Positions 35,051 to 47,472 of a DNA stretch of 64,000 nucleotides are shown here, piece by piece. A model generated the notes under the pieces. It worked only from the letters and a program-made list of their open reading frames with translations. It ran no database searches and was not told the DNA's origin. This DNA is from Labia minor (lineage: Eukaryota; Arthropoda; Insecta; Dermaptera; Spongiphoridae): contig OY720350.1 of NCBI GenBank assembly GCA_963082975.1, positions 36,004,660 to 36,068,659 on the forward strand. Reading direction: 5' to 3'. The number at the start of each line of letters is the position of its first letter. Position 1 is the stretch's first letter. The position numbers and the translations under genes are program-made.

Positions 35051-35470
35051 GTAAAGGACATGATTCCTCCAGGTAGAAGAGGGATTAGAAGAAATCATGA
35101 GCTCACGTGAGGGCAGGGACGCCAATCCCTGAAATAGAATTCTTTTATACTGGGTTTATAGAAAAGAATCTACTCGCTACCCGGGATATTATTTTTAAAT
35201 TTATTAAAAAATAATTTTAGATCATAATCATCCTATATGTTATTACATCTTTAATATACCATATATTTATATTTTTCTTATCCCGATAATTTATATCCGA
35301 GGGCTTCCCTTTCTCAAAACACCGTTTAATCCTAGACTGCTCTACTCTACCCAAATTTCGCCTCTACCTCCCCCTCCTCTCATATCATATCCATTCCAAA
35401 ATGAAGTATTTATTTTAATTGAAGTTATAAATTTAAATGAAAAATAACAGCCCTTCCATTTACAATTTTT
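35051..35470 (+). repeat. direct repeat inside hAT element, copy 2
   Basis: Second copy of 33361-33785, with several small insertions and deletions. The 1.7-kb spacing and shared orientation suggest a duplication before or after insertion of the hAT element. Confidence 0.8.
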
Positions 35471-37245
35471 TTTTATTAATATTATTATAATAATTAAAAC
35501 TACCATATCTTTCATATATCTAAGAACATATATAAATATATTATTGATTTAACCTTTCTATATTTTAGTATTTGACTATATAATTAATAATATATAATTT
35601 TTTAGCACTTTATTACAAACATATTATATATTTTAATTTTTTTATTCGTTGATCAAAAATAATATATATATATATATAAAATATATTTATTTATTACATA
35701 ATAAATAGATAAGTATATTATTATATAAAATAAATATATAAAAATAAATTCAATTGAAATAAAAACGATTGTGTCAAGATTCAACATTTCAATTCATACT
35801 TATTCGCTCAATCAAATTGAAAGAGAACAACCAAATGTAATAGAATTGAAATAATAAAGCAAATATTTATTTATTACATAATAAATAGATAATTATATTA
35901 TTATATTAGATAAATAAATAAAAATAAATTCAATTGAAATAAAGAATCGTTTCTAAAATTTATTAAACTTCATTTAAATTAATAGGAATAAATAAATTTA
36001 CAATTAATTCTTGATTGAGGGATGATTTCAGCATATTTTGCACAACTTTCTTAAAACGCATAAATTTTTTGCTTGTCACTTGATTTCAATTAAATAGGTG
36101 CATAATAGCGGTGTTACATAGCCAATGTAAGATGTTTTTCTCTTTATAATAGTCTGAAAATGTAATTTTTGACCAAAAGTGGAGGTTTGCAATTTAAATA
36201 GGAGATATAATGACTACGTTAATTATCTTCTAAAATTTTAAAATTATTTGTCCATATCCATAGTAGACCGCAGACTATATTTTATTGAAAAAGTAGCCCA
36301 TAAAAGCTAAAAGTTTGACCACACCTGATATATAGCATATAAATATATATAACATATATTTCATTTAAGGTAGAGAATTTTTTCTGGGTTAACAACATTT
36401 ATAATAATAAATAAATTAAATAGATATCAAAGATTGCCTAATAGAACATAAAGCATATAATTCTATTTTTAGTTTATTTTATTTTAATTTATTTATAAAA
36501 TATTAATATATTTCATAATATTTATTTTGAAATAAAAGAAATTTTAATAAAACGATCAAAATAAAAAAAATAAATAAACAAAAATAAATCTCTCTCTTCC
36601 ATCAGGCAGCTTAATATTATTTATTTTTAATAAATTAAATAAATAAAAATTTATTATTAAAAAGGGAATACTTTATTATAAAGAAAATATATCAAACTGT
36701 TCATATTTTATTGAATTTATTCAATTATTACGAAAAAATAATTTTTTTAAAAAAATCTAAAATCACTTAAAGGTTAATAAAAATATTGAATTCATTTATT
36801 ATTTTTTTTTTATATATATTTTTTTTTTGTAATAGAATTGACTTAATTTTGCTTCTCAAAATGATATTTTTATTCAATTATGATATTTATTTATAATTCA
36901 ATTATAATTTTGTTATATCTTTTATATCAATTTAATTTATAAAGAATAATAATTATTTTTTTTATTTAATAGAAATTGAAGAGCATGGTCGTTTAATTGC
37001 TTCTTTTGTTAAATATTCATTATGTCGCTCTTTTTAACTGTACAAGGTATCCAAAAAAATGTATATACACTTGATGCAGAAAATTGTCATTTCTAATTTG
37101 AGTGGGATCTCCTCTTATTTGTCTGTCAAAACCGACAACAAAGGACAAGTTAAATGCTGGAATCGCGAACAACAAAGTTTGTATCAAAATAGACATCAAT
37201 TTGAACATTTGCACTGAGTAAACAAAATCTTAATCTGTCTTTTTT

Positions 37246-37683
37246 ACCGCCGACGATAGTAAGGGAGGTATTGTTTTCACACCAAATTTCACATGTGGAG
37301 ATTTTTACATATCTCCACGTAACATCAATTTTCTTAACAGAAAAAAGTATTTTTAGCATGTCTGTCCGTCCGTCCGTCCGTCCGTCCGTATAGATATGTA
37401 CAGTTTGAACGGCTCAACGGATTTTGATGAAATTTGGTATATTTACTTAATGCATCAGTATGATGAATTGATCAACTTTTAGTGCAAATCCAGAAACCGG
37501 AAGTGGTAGTAGTAGCAATCGACGATAGGAAGGGAAGGGTTATTTTCACATGAGGAGATTTTTTATATATCACCACGAATCATTTCTCATGCACTTTGTA
37601 TTGGTTTTATCCTCGAGAAAAATCATCTTTATTAGTTTTTTCTTAATTTAAAATTATATGACGTCATCCAGCCATTCATGACG
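37246..37683 (+). mobile_element. Family A element, 3' truncated (A3)
   Basis: 5' end ACCGCCGACGATAGTAAGG (one unit shortened), GTCC tract at 37362-37389, then stops inside the CRE-like block at CATTCATGACG. It carries the variants CACATGAGGAG and ATCATCTTTATTAG; the three complete copies differ. Confidence 0.7.
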
Positions 37684-39141
37684 GAATTTCAAACACCTTT
37701 AATCAATTTCTTTATATTATCAATTTAACCTCATTTTATTTTTTATATTTATCTAATTTTACAATGAAAATGTAGGCAGAAATTTCGAGTTGATAAATAT
37801 ATATATATACTTATATTATATATATATTGATTAAAAATTAAATAAAAAAAGCGTAGTGAGAAGGGAGGAAAAAGATAGAAAATTGTTGAAATTGAAGTGG
37901 CTCAAGAAAAGAATAGTTGCAGGAATGCGGTTATTGTAGTCAAGAATTTTTGAGTTCAGTAGCGACACAGATTGAAAAATAGATATCCAAAATAGGCGAT
38001 CCAAATTTGTTTATAAACTAAAATAGGTCTAATCATAATGTTAAATTATTTCATAGATAAATAAAATACAAAAATTAAGAAATTGTCGAAAAAATAAAAG
38101 AAAACTTAACATTTTATAGAAAGTAGGTTTAAATTTGAATTTTACTCATTTAATAAATAATCTATTTTAAGAAAATGGAAATTTATATAAATTTCAATTA
38201 TATTTCATTTTCTTTTAGAGAAATAAATACTTAAATATAAAATTAAAAAAAAATATTTTTTTATTTATTATTAAAACAATTAAATAATTTTCCAATTGAT
38301 TTTATTTAATATCTTGTAAAAATTCTATGTCTTATTTATTCACTAATATAATTGTCATATAGAGAGAGTATAATTTTTATTAATGATTAATCAAAGATTT
38401 AATTGATAGAAATCGTGATTGGATAGCTTGATGGTTTATAAAGAATCAGGAGTGAAGAAAGAATCGAGGGTGGTCCGTGGCCGGTCTCGCTTAAAGTGCT
38501 TGCCTTGCTAACTGTATTCACAAATAATACAGTTGTCATTTCTAGCACATTGATTGACACGGGCTCTTATTCTCATTTTACAAAAATTTTAAGAAATTTT
38601 CTGATAGCCTGATATAATATTTGATAATTCGAGGTACTTTGAAACCTGAATTATTTATTTTTAACTACTATTAGTTAAATAATAGTTCAATTATTTTACA
38701 ATCACTCATTTAAGAAATAATTTTGTATTATAAGAAGAAAATGGGTATATTCTAGAAATATCGATATTTTATTTTTAATATTTTTAAAATAATTTCTTTA
38801 AGAATAATAAATTAAAAGATACTATTTTTATTTATTTATATTATTATTTCATTCAATAAAAAATCTCTCACTTGGTTTTGTTTAATTTCTTGTAAAAATT
38901 TCATTTCAAATTAATAAATTAATACAAATGACTTAAAGAGGGTAGATAATTTTTTTTAAGGTATTCTAATGAATTAAACTGATAGGAATGTCGTTAAGAT
39001 AGCCTGTTGGTTTATTAATAGTGGAAAGGAAGGAAAGTCTCTGAAGTCCGATCTGTGTTCATATTTATAATTCTAAAAATATATTTACAATGAACGAATG
39101 ATGTTACAGTTAATGATAAATATATCTTTAAAAAATCAATT
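37683..39141 (+). repeat. tandem duplication unit 1
   Basis: Begins GGAATTTCAAACACC. Includes a LINE ORF2-tail relic at 37855-37950 (frame KIVEIEVAQEKNSCRNAVIV) and blocks such as GGATAGCTTGATGG. The homologous unit follows directly at 39142. Confidence 0.75.
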
Positions 39142-39215
39142 CGGAATTTCAAACATCTTTATTTTTTATATTTATCTAATTTTACATTTAAAATGTAGGC
39201 AGAAATTTCGAGTTG

Positions 39216-39257
<42 letters not shown>

Positions 39258-39634
39258 ATTAAAAATTAAATAAAAAAAGCGTAGTGGGAAGGGAGGAAGA
39301 AGATAGAAAATTGTTGAAATTGAAGTGGCTCAAGAAAAGAATAGTTGCAGGAATGCGGTTATTGTAGTCAAGAATTTTTGAGTTCAGTAACGACACAGAT
39401 TGAAAAATAGATATCCAAATTTGTTTATAAACTAAAATAGGTGTAATCATAATGTTAAATTATTTCATATATAAATAAAATACAAAAATTAAAAAATTGT
39501 CGAAAAAATAAAAGAAAACTTAACATTTTATAGAAAGTAGGTTTAAATTAGAATTTTACTCATTTAATAAATAATCTATTATAACAAAATGGGAATTTAT
39601 ATAAATTTCAATTATATTTCATTTACTTTTAGAG

Positions 39635-40386
39635 CAGAGATGGGCATTAAGTCGATCGCGATCGACTGGTGGACCGCCGAGTCATTTTAAAGTGATCGCC
39701 TTTACTCATTGCCTTTTTTACTTAAACTACTCCTTAGCATATAAAAAATTCCATTACTCGGGGAAGAAATAACCAAAAATATAAACGAATTGTTTTCTAT
39801 AACTATTGAGGAAGATGAAGTTCTTCTTCTTCAAAATGACATAATTTTAAAAGCACATAATTCAGATCCTACAAATATTTTTTGGAATTTAATGGACGAA
39901 GTTAAGTATCCTAATTTAAAAGGTCTCGCATTAAATTTAACATCGATCTTTGGTTCTACCTACCTATGTGAATCTGCATTTTCTACGATGAATATAAATA
40001 AATCAAAATATCGCTCCCGTCTTACAGACAATCACCTCGAATGCAGTACAAGACTGGCAGTTAGTAATTATACACCAAGATTTACTAAATTAGCAGAGGA
40101 TATGCAGTGTAAATCTTCTAATGCGGACAATTTCACATGACTTTATCTTAAATAATAATTCGAATCAGAATATTTCTTATGAACTTGATATTTTTATACT
40201 TTTATAATCTTTAAATTTTGTTTGAAAATATATACCTAAGTTCCTTTCTTATTCTATTTTTTTAGTTACCTATGTACATTTATACCACATTGTTTATTAT
40301 TATTATTTTAATAAATATCTGGTGGACCGACTTATTGTAAAAAAATTAGAAGTAGACCGCATCCTAAAAAAGTTTGCCCATCCCTG
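39635..40386 (+). mobile_element. hAT element with perfect target duplication
   Basis: 752 bases with ends CAGAGATGGGCA and TGCCCATCCCTG. TTTTAGAG lies on both sides (39627-39634 and 40387-40394). Unit 1 of the tandem duplication has the uninterrupted TTTTAGAG at the matching place, which proves insertion. Carries the transposase C-terminus at 39735-40140. Confidence 0.92.
39735..40140 (+). pseudogene. hAT transposase C-terminal (dimerisation) domain remnant
   Basis: The open frame has no true ATG start; it reads IPLLGEEITKNINELFSITI, later NIFWNLMDEVKYPNLKGLA, then SIFGSTYLCESAFSTMNINK followed by KYRSRLTDNHLE, and ends at a TGA. The 'STYxCExxFSxMNxxKxKxRxRLTDxHL' pattern is the hATC domain, close to GTF2IRD2/ZBED5-like hAT transposases. 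The DNA-binding and catalytic parts are missing, so it is a deletion derivative that could move only with help. Confidence 0.88.
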
Positions 40387-41390
40387 TTTTAGAGAAATAA
40401 ATACTTAAATATAAAATAAAAAAAATAATATTTTTTATTTATTATTAAAACAATTAAATAATTTTCCAATTGATTTTTTTAATATCTTGTAAAAATTCTA
40501 AATCTTATTTATTCACTAATATAATTGTCATATAGAGAGAGTATAATTATTTATTAATGATTAATCAAAGATTTAATTGATAAAAATATTGATTGGATAG
40601 CTTGATGGTTTATAAAGAATCAGAGAGTGATGAAAGAATCGAGAGTCTGTCCGTGATCATTCTCGTTTAAAGTGCTAGAATTGCTATCTGTATTCACAAA
40701 CAATACAGGTGGCTTTTCTAGTACATTGATTGTCACGGGCTCAAGAATCTCATTTTACAAAAATTTGAAGAAATTTTCTGATAGCCTGATATAATATTTG
40801 ATAATTCGAGGTACTTTGAAACCTGAATTATTTATTTTTAACTACTATTAGTTAAATAATAGTTCAATTATTTTACAATCACTCATTTAAGAAATAATTT
40901 TGTATTATAAGAAGAAAATGGGTATTTCTAGAAATATCGATATTTTATTTTTAATATTTTTAATATAATTTCTTTAAGAATAATAAATTAAAAAATACTA
41001 TTTTTATTTATTTATATTATTATTTCATTCATTAAAAAATCTCTCACTTGGTTTTGTTTAATTTCTTGTAAAAATTTCATTTCAAATTAATAAATTAATA
41101 CAAATAAATTAAAGAGGGTATATAATTTTTTTTAAGGTATTCTTATGAATTAAACTGATAGCAATGTCGTTTAGATAGCCTGTTGGTTTATTAATAGTGA
41201 AAAGGAAGGAAAGTCTTTGAAGTCCGATCTCTGTTCATTCAATGTACTTCATTTATTCCCTGTATCTACAACCGATATAGTAGAACAATATAGTTCACGA
41301 ATGAACAAGGGCCAATGACTTCGTATCATTTTTATAAAAAAAATTTCTGTTATTTTATTAAATATATTATATTTACCTAAAATTTTAAAT

Positions 41391-41715
41391 TCACATGAGG
41401 AGATTTTTTACAAATCACCACGAATCATGCACTTTTTATTGGTTTTATCCTCGAGAAAAATCATCTTTATTAGTTTATTCTTAATTTAAAATTATATGAC
41501 GTCATCCAGCCATTCATGACGTCACAGTCTGGTCTTACATATATATTATAAATAAAATAAAATTAAAAATGTTTATATTTATTATTTATGTATCCATATC
41601 TGTTTTTTATTACATCAATAAATATCTTAAAATTATTTGAAATTGTTTCTGTAACTGGAAATTAATTTACTTCAAACCGTCGGTCGGTTCGGACCTGGCC
41701 ACAGGTCAACTTATT
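41391..41715 (+). mobile_element. Family A element, 3' half only (A4)
   Basis: Begins CACATGAGGAGATTTTTT and runs to the complete 3' end (CGTCGGTCGGT, hairpin, AACTTATT). It shares the CACATGAGGAG and ATCATCTTTATTAG variants with A3 only, so A3 and A4 look like two parts of one old insertion, with about 135 bases present in both. Confidence 0.7.
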
Positions 41716-42615
41716 AATTTGTACTTTTAATATATAATGAATCTAAACCTGAATGTCATATAATCATGCAAAGTGTGTATACGTTTCTTTGGATCATCCA
41801 ATATTAATGAATCATATTTTTCCATTTGGTTGCAATGGAAATATAATCTAACACTCGGTGGGAGAAGAGAGAATAATTGAAGCTCATTTTTCAATTTTCA
41901 GAAATTACAATAGTATTGTGGTCGACTGATTTTGTGCAATATATAGTTTTAATGAAATAATCAATTCATCCTCCCAATTCAATTCTAGAATTGACCACAA
42001 CATTGATGAGGATTAAGCCTTCAAATCTTTATCATAGAGGTAATTTTGCTATTTTATTTATTTAATATTTCCTGATGAAATAGAATAATTAATCGACTAA
42101 TTAATAGCATAAACAATTCTGTCATAAATCATCAACAAAGAATAACAAACACCAATTGACTCTTTTTCTAAATAAACTGAAAAATAGAATATATTGGTTC
42201 TTTTCTACAAAATCATTTAAAATAAATAATATTATGTTAATAATTTTGTTATTAATTAAATTATTAATTCTATAATTATTGACAATTCAAATGCGGCTAC
42301 TGTAATTGTCTTTATCAATTTTTATTAAACAATTTAATTAAACCTTATCTATTGAATTTTTTTCTAAAGTTATAATCATTCTTCTAAATTATATATTCAA
42401 CATTTTATCGTTAAATTGAATTGTATTATTTGTTTTAAATATTAGAATATTTTTTAATTTCCCGCGTATAATGCAACACTGCATCTATTAATTATGATCA
42501 GATATCGCCTATTGTCGAATTTTAAAAACCTAACCTCGTGAATTTCGAGAAAACACCAATTTTAATGACCTTGAGAAAACTTATTAACTAGAATTAGAAA
42601 AACGAAAATGTAGGA

Positions 42616-42930
42616 CAGTGATTCCCAAAGTGGGCGCTACTGCCCCCTCGTGGGCGCTGGAGCGATCCAGGGGGGCGGTAATGGACACAGATGGATTTAG
42701 GGATAATTACTTGTATATTACTTTTCTATTCTGAGATCAATATATAGATACATAAATTCAATGATTCTAATTTTCACCTTAATTTATAATATTTTGCAAA
42801 TAGGTACATTTATCTTTCTGTCTAATTGTTATTAAAATTAAAAAAAATAATAATTTCCAAGGGGACGCTGAGTAAATTTTTTTATGGAAAGGGGGCGGTT
42901 GGCCAAATAAGTTTGGGAACGAGAACACTT
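42616..42930. mobile_element. hAT MITE
   Basis: Starts CAGTGATTCCCAAAGTGGGC and ends near AAGTTTGGGAACGAG, with GGGGGCGG blocks in both halves. The right tip is mutated and no clear target duplication was found. Confidence 0.6.
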
Positions 42931-43056
42931 ATTTATCAAACAAGAATTATTTATTGAATAAAAAAATTCAAAGAAATATCTACTTGCCCAAATATATTAA
43001 AATCGTATTTGTTTAATTTCTATTGAGAGAAAACAACCTTTATTGAAACAATTTTT

Positions 43057-43680
43057 ACCGACCGACGATAGTAAGGGAGGTATTGTTTTCATACCAAATT
43101 TCACATGTGGAGATTTTTACATATCTCCACGAATCATGCATTTTCTTAACAGAAAAAAGTATTTTTAGCATGATGTCTGTCTGTCCGTCCGTCCGTATAG
43201 ATGTGTACAGCCTGAACGGCTCAACCGATTTTGATGAAATTTGGTATATTTACTTAATGCATCAGTGGGATGAATTGATCAACTTTTGGTGCAAATCCGG
43301 AAACCGGAAGTGGTACTATTAGCGATCGACGATAGGAAGGAAAGGGTTATTTTTACACCAAAGGAGATTTTTTTATATATCACCACGAATCATGCACTTT
43401 GTATTGGTTTTATCCTCGAGAAAAATCATATTTATTAGTTTTTTCTTGATTTAAAATTATATGACGTCATCCAGTCATTCATGACGTCACAGCCTGGTCT
43501 TGCATATATATTATAAATAAAATAAAATTAAAAATGTTTATATTTATTATTTATGTATCCATATCTGTTTTTTATTACATCAATAAATATCTTAAAATTA
43601 TTTGAAATTGTTTCTGTAACTGGAAATTAATTTACTTCAAACCGTCGGTCGGTTCGGACCTGGCCACAGGTCAACTTATT
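43057..43680 (+). mobile_element. Family A rolling-circle-like element, complete (A5)
   Basis: 624 bases with intact 5' ACCGACCGACGATAGTAAGG, short GTCC tract (43178-43196), CRE-like pair, inverse motif, 3' hairpin and AACTTATT. Its last third is nearly identical to A4. Confidence 0.75.
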
Positions 43681-44514
43681 ATTAATGATTTTAATTCACA
43701 AAAATTTCCTCTTTCAGAAATATTTATTATACATATTATACGAAATATATAAAAGATCCATGTATTTTTCATGTCTTTAGATGAAAAAAACAGTTTTTGG
43801 TAACAAATGTAAACTGACATCTGTTTTTATTAGGAATATTTCCATTTAATTGGATTATTTTTTCCTAGTATAAAAAAGGGTATAATAAAAGATAATAAAT
43901 ATTTCACGTCTTTTTTTTTATTGTTTTTATACTCGATTATAATGAACAAATGGACGTGGAGTGAAAGGAAAGGGGCAGTCTGTAACATTTCAAGGGGTTT
44001 CAAACTTTATTATACATATTATATAAAAGGGTGGCTATTATATGCCAACCAATGAGATCCTCTTTAACCATTTTCTTCCACTTAAAAGATTATTAAAAGC
44101 ATCTATCTTCTTTAAAGAGTGTGAGTTTGCAATCTTATCACCCCCGAAATTCCCCTCCAATTCACTTTTCGCCACCCCTGGAAAAACAAGTTTGATAATT
44201 AATAGAACAGGAACAATTATCAACTGGTAACTCTATGATTAATCATTAAATTCCATCTTAATTACTTTATAGAGATACCTTTAACTAGAGTAGTAATATT
44301 AATAGTGTCTAGGTAATATTAAGAAAATACCTCTGAGCTTTGACAGTGGAGGTGGTGTCTTCAAAGTTTGACAAGATTCATAAAATAATATTACTATAAC
44401 AGGTCTAAATTATTTAAATAGAAAATAATAAAATTGTCCTTCTGAGAATACAAATTGTTTGAGATTACACTAAATTCTCTAATCCTCATCATAAAATTAA
44501 TTTCACATTTAACA

Positions 44515-44950
44515 GTTTCGTTGATTGGTCTGAAAAGTTTCCGACCTGACCAAGGAAAACGAAGTTTTTAAATTTTTTTTTTGTTTTATTTTTCAAAATT
44601 CAAGATAATTGAGACCTGTACGATGTCAGCTGAATGTGTGCGAAATATTTTGCAAAAACATTTGAATATGGAAAGCTGTGTGCAACGTGGGTGCCGCATT
44701 TCCTAACGTTAGACCAAAAATTGCTTCGAAAAACCATTTCTAACGACACTTTGGCGCTGTAGGCGTAATCCAAACGATTTTTGCGTCGATTCATAACTGT
44801 TGATGAGACTTAAATTAAATTAAATCAAATTTAAATAATTAATTAAATTAATTAGAACACCGTTATGAGAAATGTATCAGTGTTGATGGAGATTATGTTG
44901 AAAAATATAGCAAAAAAAAAATTTAAATTTTTCTGGAAGGTTAAAATCTC
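44515..44950 (+). mobile_element. mariner relic (same family as 46461-47823)
   Basis: Begins with a terminal repeat form, TCTGAAAAGTTTCCGACCTG ACCAAGG (two blocks), then a transposase piece at 44623-44810: MSAECVRNILQKHLNMESC, and after a frameshift FLRRFITVDET, which holds the first catalytic Asp. The rest is lost. Confidence 0.65.
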
Positions 44951-46559
44951 ACGCAAATGCCCTGTTGTTACAGTTACAACGTTATATTTATGAATTTTAT
45001 ACATTAATTTTTCTAGAAGGGAAAAATCTCACGCAAATGCCGTGATGGGCCAAAGCTGACTAGAGGTGATGTACGATCAGTACAGTGAGTCCTTTCAATC
45101 TTTATCTTCATTTTCGTGAAGTTTTTGAATATCTAAAGAAACTAAGATCAACGTTATAAAATAAAAAAGATTTTAACCTCATTAATTTATCTTACATCAT
45201 TTTCCTTATAAGTTTAAGTTAAAGAAATTGTTTGAAATTTTTGCAATTCTTATATCAATAAAATATACATATATTTTAATATAAAATTCTTTTCATATTA
45301 TTATATTTTAGTATAAATTATTTTTAATAAAGCAAATATTAGTATAATTGCATTAAAACAGAAATTAATATTTCAAGATTTCTTTTTGGATTGATAAATT
45401 CCGAAATTCTTTTTGATAAAGATTTTAAATAATATTTCAAATATTATTATACTATCTAAATTGTTATTTACTTTGAGAAAGGAGAATGGAATTTCTTTAT
45501 CCATCTACTTTTTTTTCTTCGTTTTTTATAAGAAATAGTGTAATGAATTCTTGAACTGTTGGATAAGTAAAGTAAGAGTAAAGCAAGCAAAACCGAGAAA
45601 GAAGAGTGAGAGACAAACTGACATAGTGAAATGGAAGGAAATGCTCACCTATGCAGAGTTTCCGGGATCCGGCGGTGGTTTCGTCTTGCCTCGTAGAATT
45701 CGTGTCGGACGTGACACCCCCACTTCGTTCTATAACATTTTCCAAAGGGTGACATTAATAAGGAATGAGACTTAGAATTATAAGCAATTCACATCGCGTT
45801 TTATTGACGTAACTCTTTTTTACAAGCCATCACTTGGATTTTAAAAGTGAAATAAATGAAATATATAAAGTTTTTATCAATTTATTTATTCTTAGATATA
45901 TATATATATATACTATATCTAGATCAGAGGTTCCCAAACTTGTTTCTGTCATAGACCCCTTGCCATGTTTTTTGGTTTTGGGCAGACTCTCTACTTATCT
46001 GATATTGATTTATTGTAAATTTCTAACTGTAGTGAAATTTAGTGTTAAAAACACATGTTATACATCTATTAATTGAATTTAAATTAAAACTACACAAAAT
46101 AAAATTTTGTATCTGTTATATAAAATATACGTAACATAAAATAAACTAAACAATAAGTAATATTTTTTAGTGGGAAGGATGAATCTGATGCTTTATAATA
46201 ATATATTATCAACATTTGGCGTCAATTTTGTAAGATTTAATCTTAAATTTTCTCGGCTAATGATGTCCAGTTTTTGTGTCATAAACTACCAGTTTATATT
46301 TTTTAAAATATTTTTTAGCACTTTCTTTTTAAAGATTAAGGAAACGAATAATTTGTTTCATATTCGGATTTTATAGAGTGAAGAATTGAACAAGTCAGAG
46401 CAAATTCGCGAAGCTTTGAGACAAAAATTGACTTGTGCTTGTAACAAGATGATACTGATACGAGGGTGGGGTGAAAAGTTTCCGGCCTGGCCAAGAAAAA
46501 CGATATTTTTAAATTCTTTTGCTATATTTTTCAACATAATCTCCATCAACACTAATCTA

Positions 46560-47472
46560 TTAGGTTGGCAACTAAGTCATTGCTGATTTCATTCATAGAT
46601 GACTTCATTTGTATTTTTAGGTTTGCCGACGTAGTCTAAATGTAAAACACATTTTGGTATTTGATAGTTGGTAATTCAGCTGTCAATCAGCAAAAAAAGT
46701 TTTTTGTTGGGTTCCGTAGTTTTCGTTTGACGTTCGTTGAAAAATGGAAGATCAAAAGGAACATTTTCGTCATATTTTGCTTTTTTATTTCCGCAAAGGG
46801 AAAGACGCATCGCAAGCTCTTAAAAAATTATAAGCTGTTTATGGTGATGAATCCTTAAAGGAACGGCAGTGTCAAAATTGGTTTGCCAAATTTCGTTCTG
46901 GGGATTTTTCACTCAAAGATGAAAAACACTCTGGTCGTCCAGTTGAAGTTGATGTCGACCTAATCAAAGCAATAATCGATTCGGATCGTCACAATACAAC
47001 ACGTGAGATTGCAGAGAAGCTTCAGGTATCGCATACATGCATTGAAAAACATTTAAAACAACTTGGCTATGTTCAAAAACTCGATACATGGATTCCTCAC
47101 GAACTGAAAGAAACACAATTAACGCAACGCATTAACATCTGCGATTTGCTAAAGAAATATAATGAAAATGATCAATTTTCAAAACGACTGATAATAGCTT
47201 ATAAATTTTTATGAGCTTGCGATGCTTCTTTCCCTTTGCGGAAATAAAAAAGCAAAATATGACGAAAATGTTCCTTTTGATCTTCTATTTTTCAACGAAC
47301 GTCAAACGAAAACTACGGAACCGATCAAAAAACTTTTTTTACTGATTGACAGCTGAATTACCAACTATCAAATACTAAAATGTGTTTTAAATTTGGACTA
47401 CGTCGGCAAACCTAAAAATTCAACTGAAGTCATCTATGAATGAAATTGGTAATGACTTAGTTGCCAACCCAA
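46560..47472. mobile_element. Fold-back mariner with 256-bp inverted arms
   Basis: Starts TTAGGTTGGCAACTAAGTC and ends with the inverse, GACTTAGTTGCCAACCCAA, with TA on both sides. About 256 bases at the right end (47217-47472) are an inverse copy of the left end (46560-46815), including the first 70 bases of the transposase reading frame. The true right end and the C-terminal half of the gene have been replaced. Confidence 0.88.
46744..47214 (+). pseudogene. mariner transposase N-terminal half (broken)
   Basis: Frame starts at ATG 46744: MEDQKEHFRHILLFYFRKGK, one in-frame TAA near codon 30 (in the LKKLxAVYGDE context), then RQCQNWFAKFRSGDFSLKDE, GRPVEVDVDLIKAI and TREIAEKLQVSHTC. These are the paired helix-turn-helix DNA-binding domains of mariner transposases (cecropia-type). 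It stops at 47214 before any catalytic Asp, exactly where the inverted arm begins. Confidence 0.88.

Larger units (their letters stand above)
33296..36327. mobile_element. 3.0-kb non-coding hAT element with perfect 8-bp target duplication
   Basis: Ends CAGGGGTGGCCAACA and AAAGTTTGACCACACCTG. The flanks ATATATAG are identical at 33288-33295 and 36328-36335. The right terminal block also carries AAAAAGTAGCCCATAAAAGC, the inverse-type partner of GTAGCCCGCGAAGCC at the left. The interior has no transposase frame but carries a 0.42-kb direct repeat (33361-33785 and 35051-35470) and a tRNA-like segment. Confidence 0.8.
39142..41240 (+). repeat. tandem duplication unit 2 (interrupted by hAT)
   Basis: Begins GGAATTTCAAACATC and follows unit 1 closely, with a longer TA tract (39221-39255). 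It is interrupted at 39635-40386 by a hAT element. Removing that element and one TSD copy restores colinearity with unit 1 at about 38214. Confidence 0.75.

Noticed and set aside
37150..37359. Minus-strand frame FSVKKIDVTWRYVKISTCEI
   Set aside because: It is the complement of the 5' part of family-A element A3.
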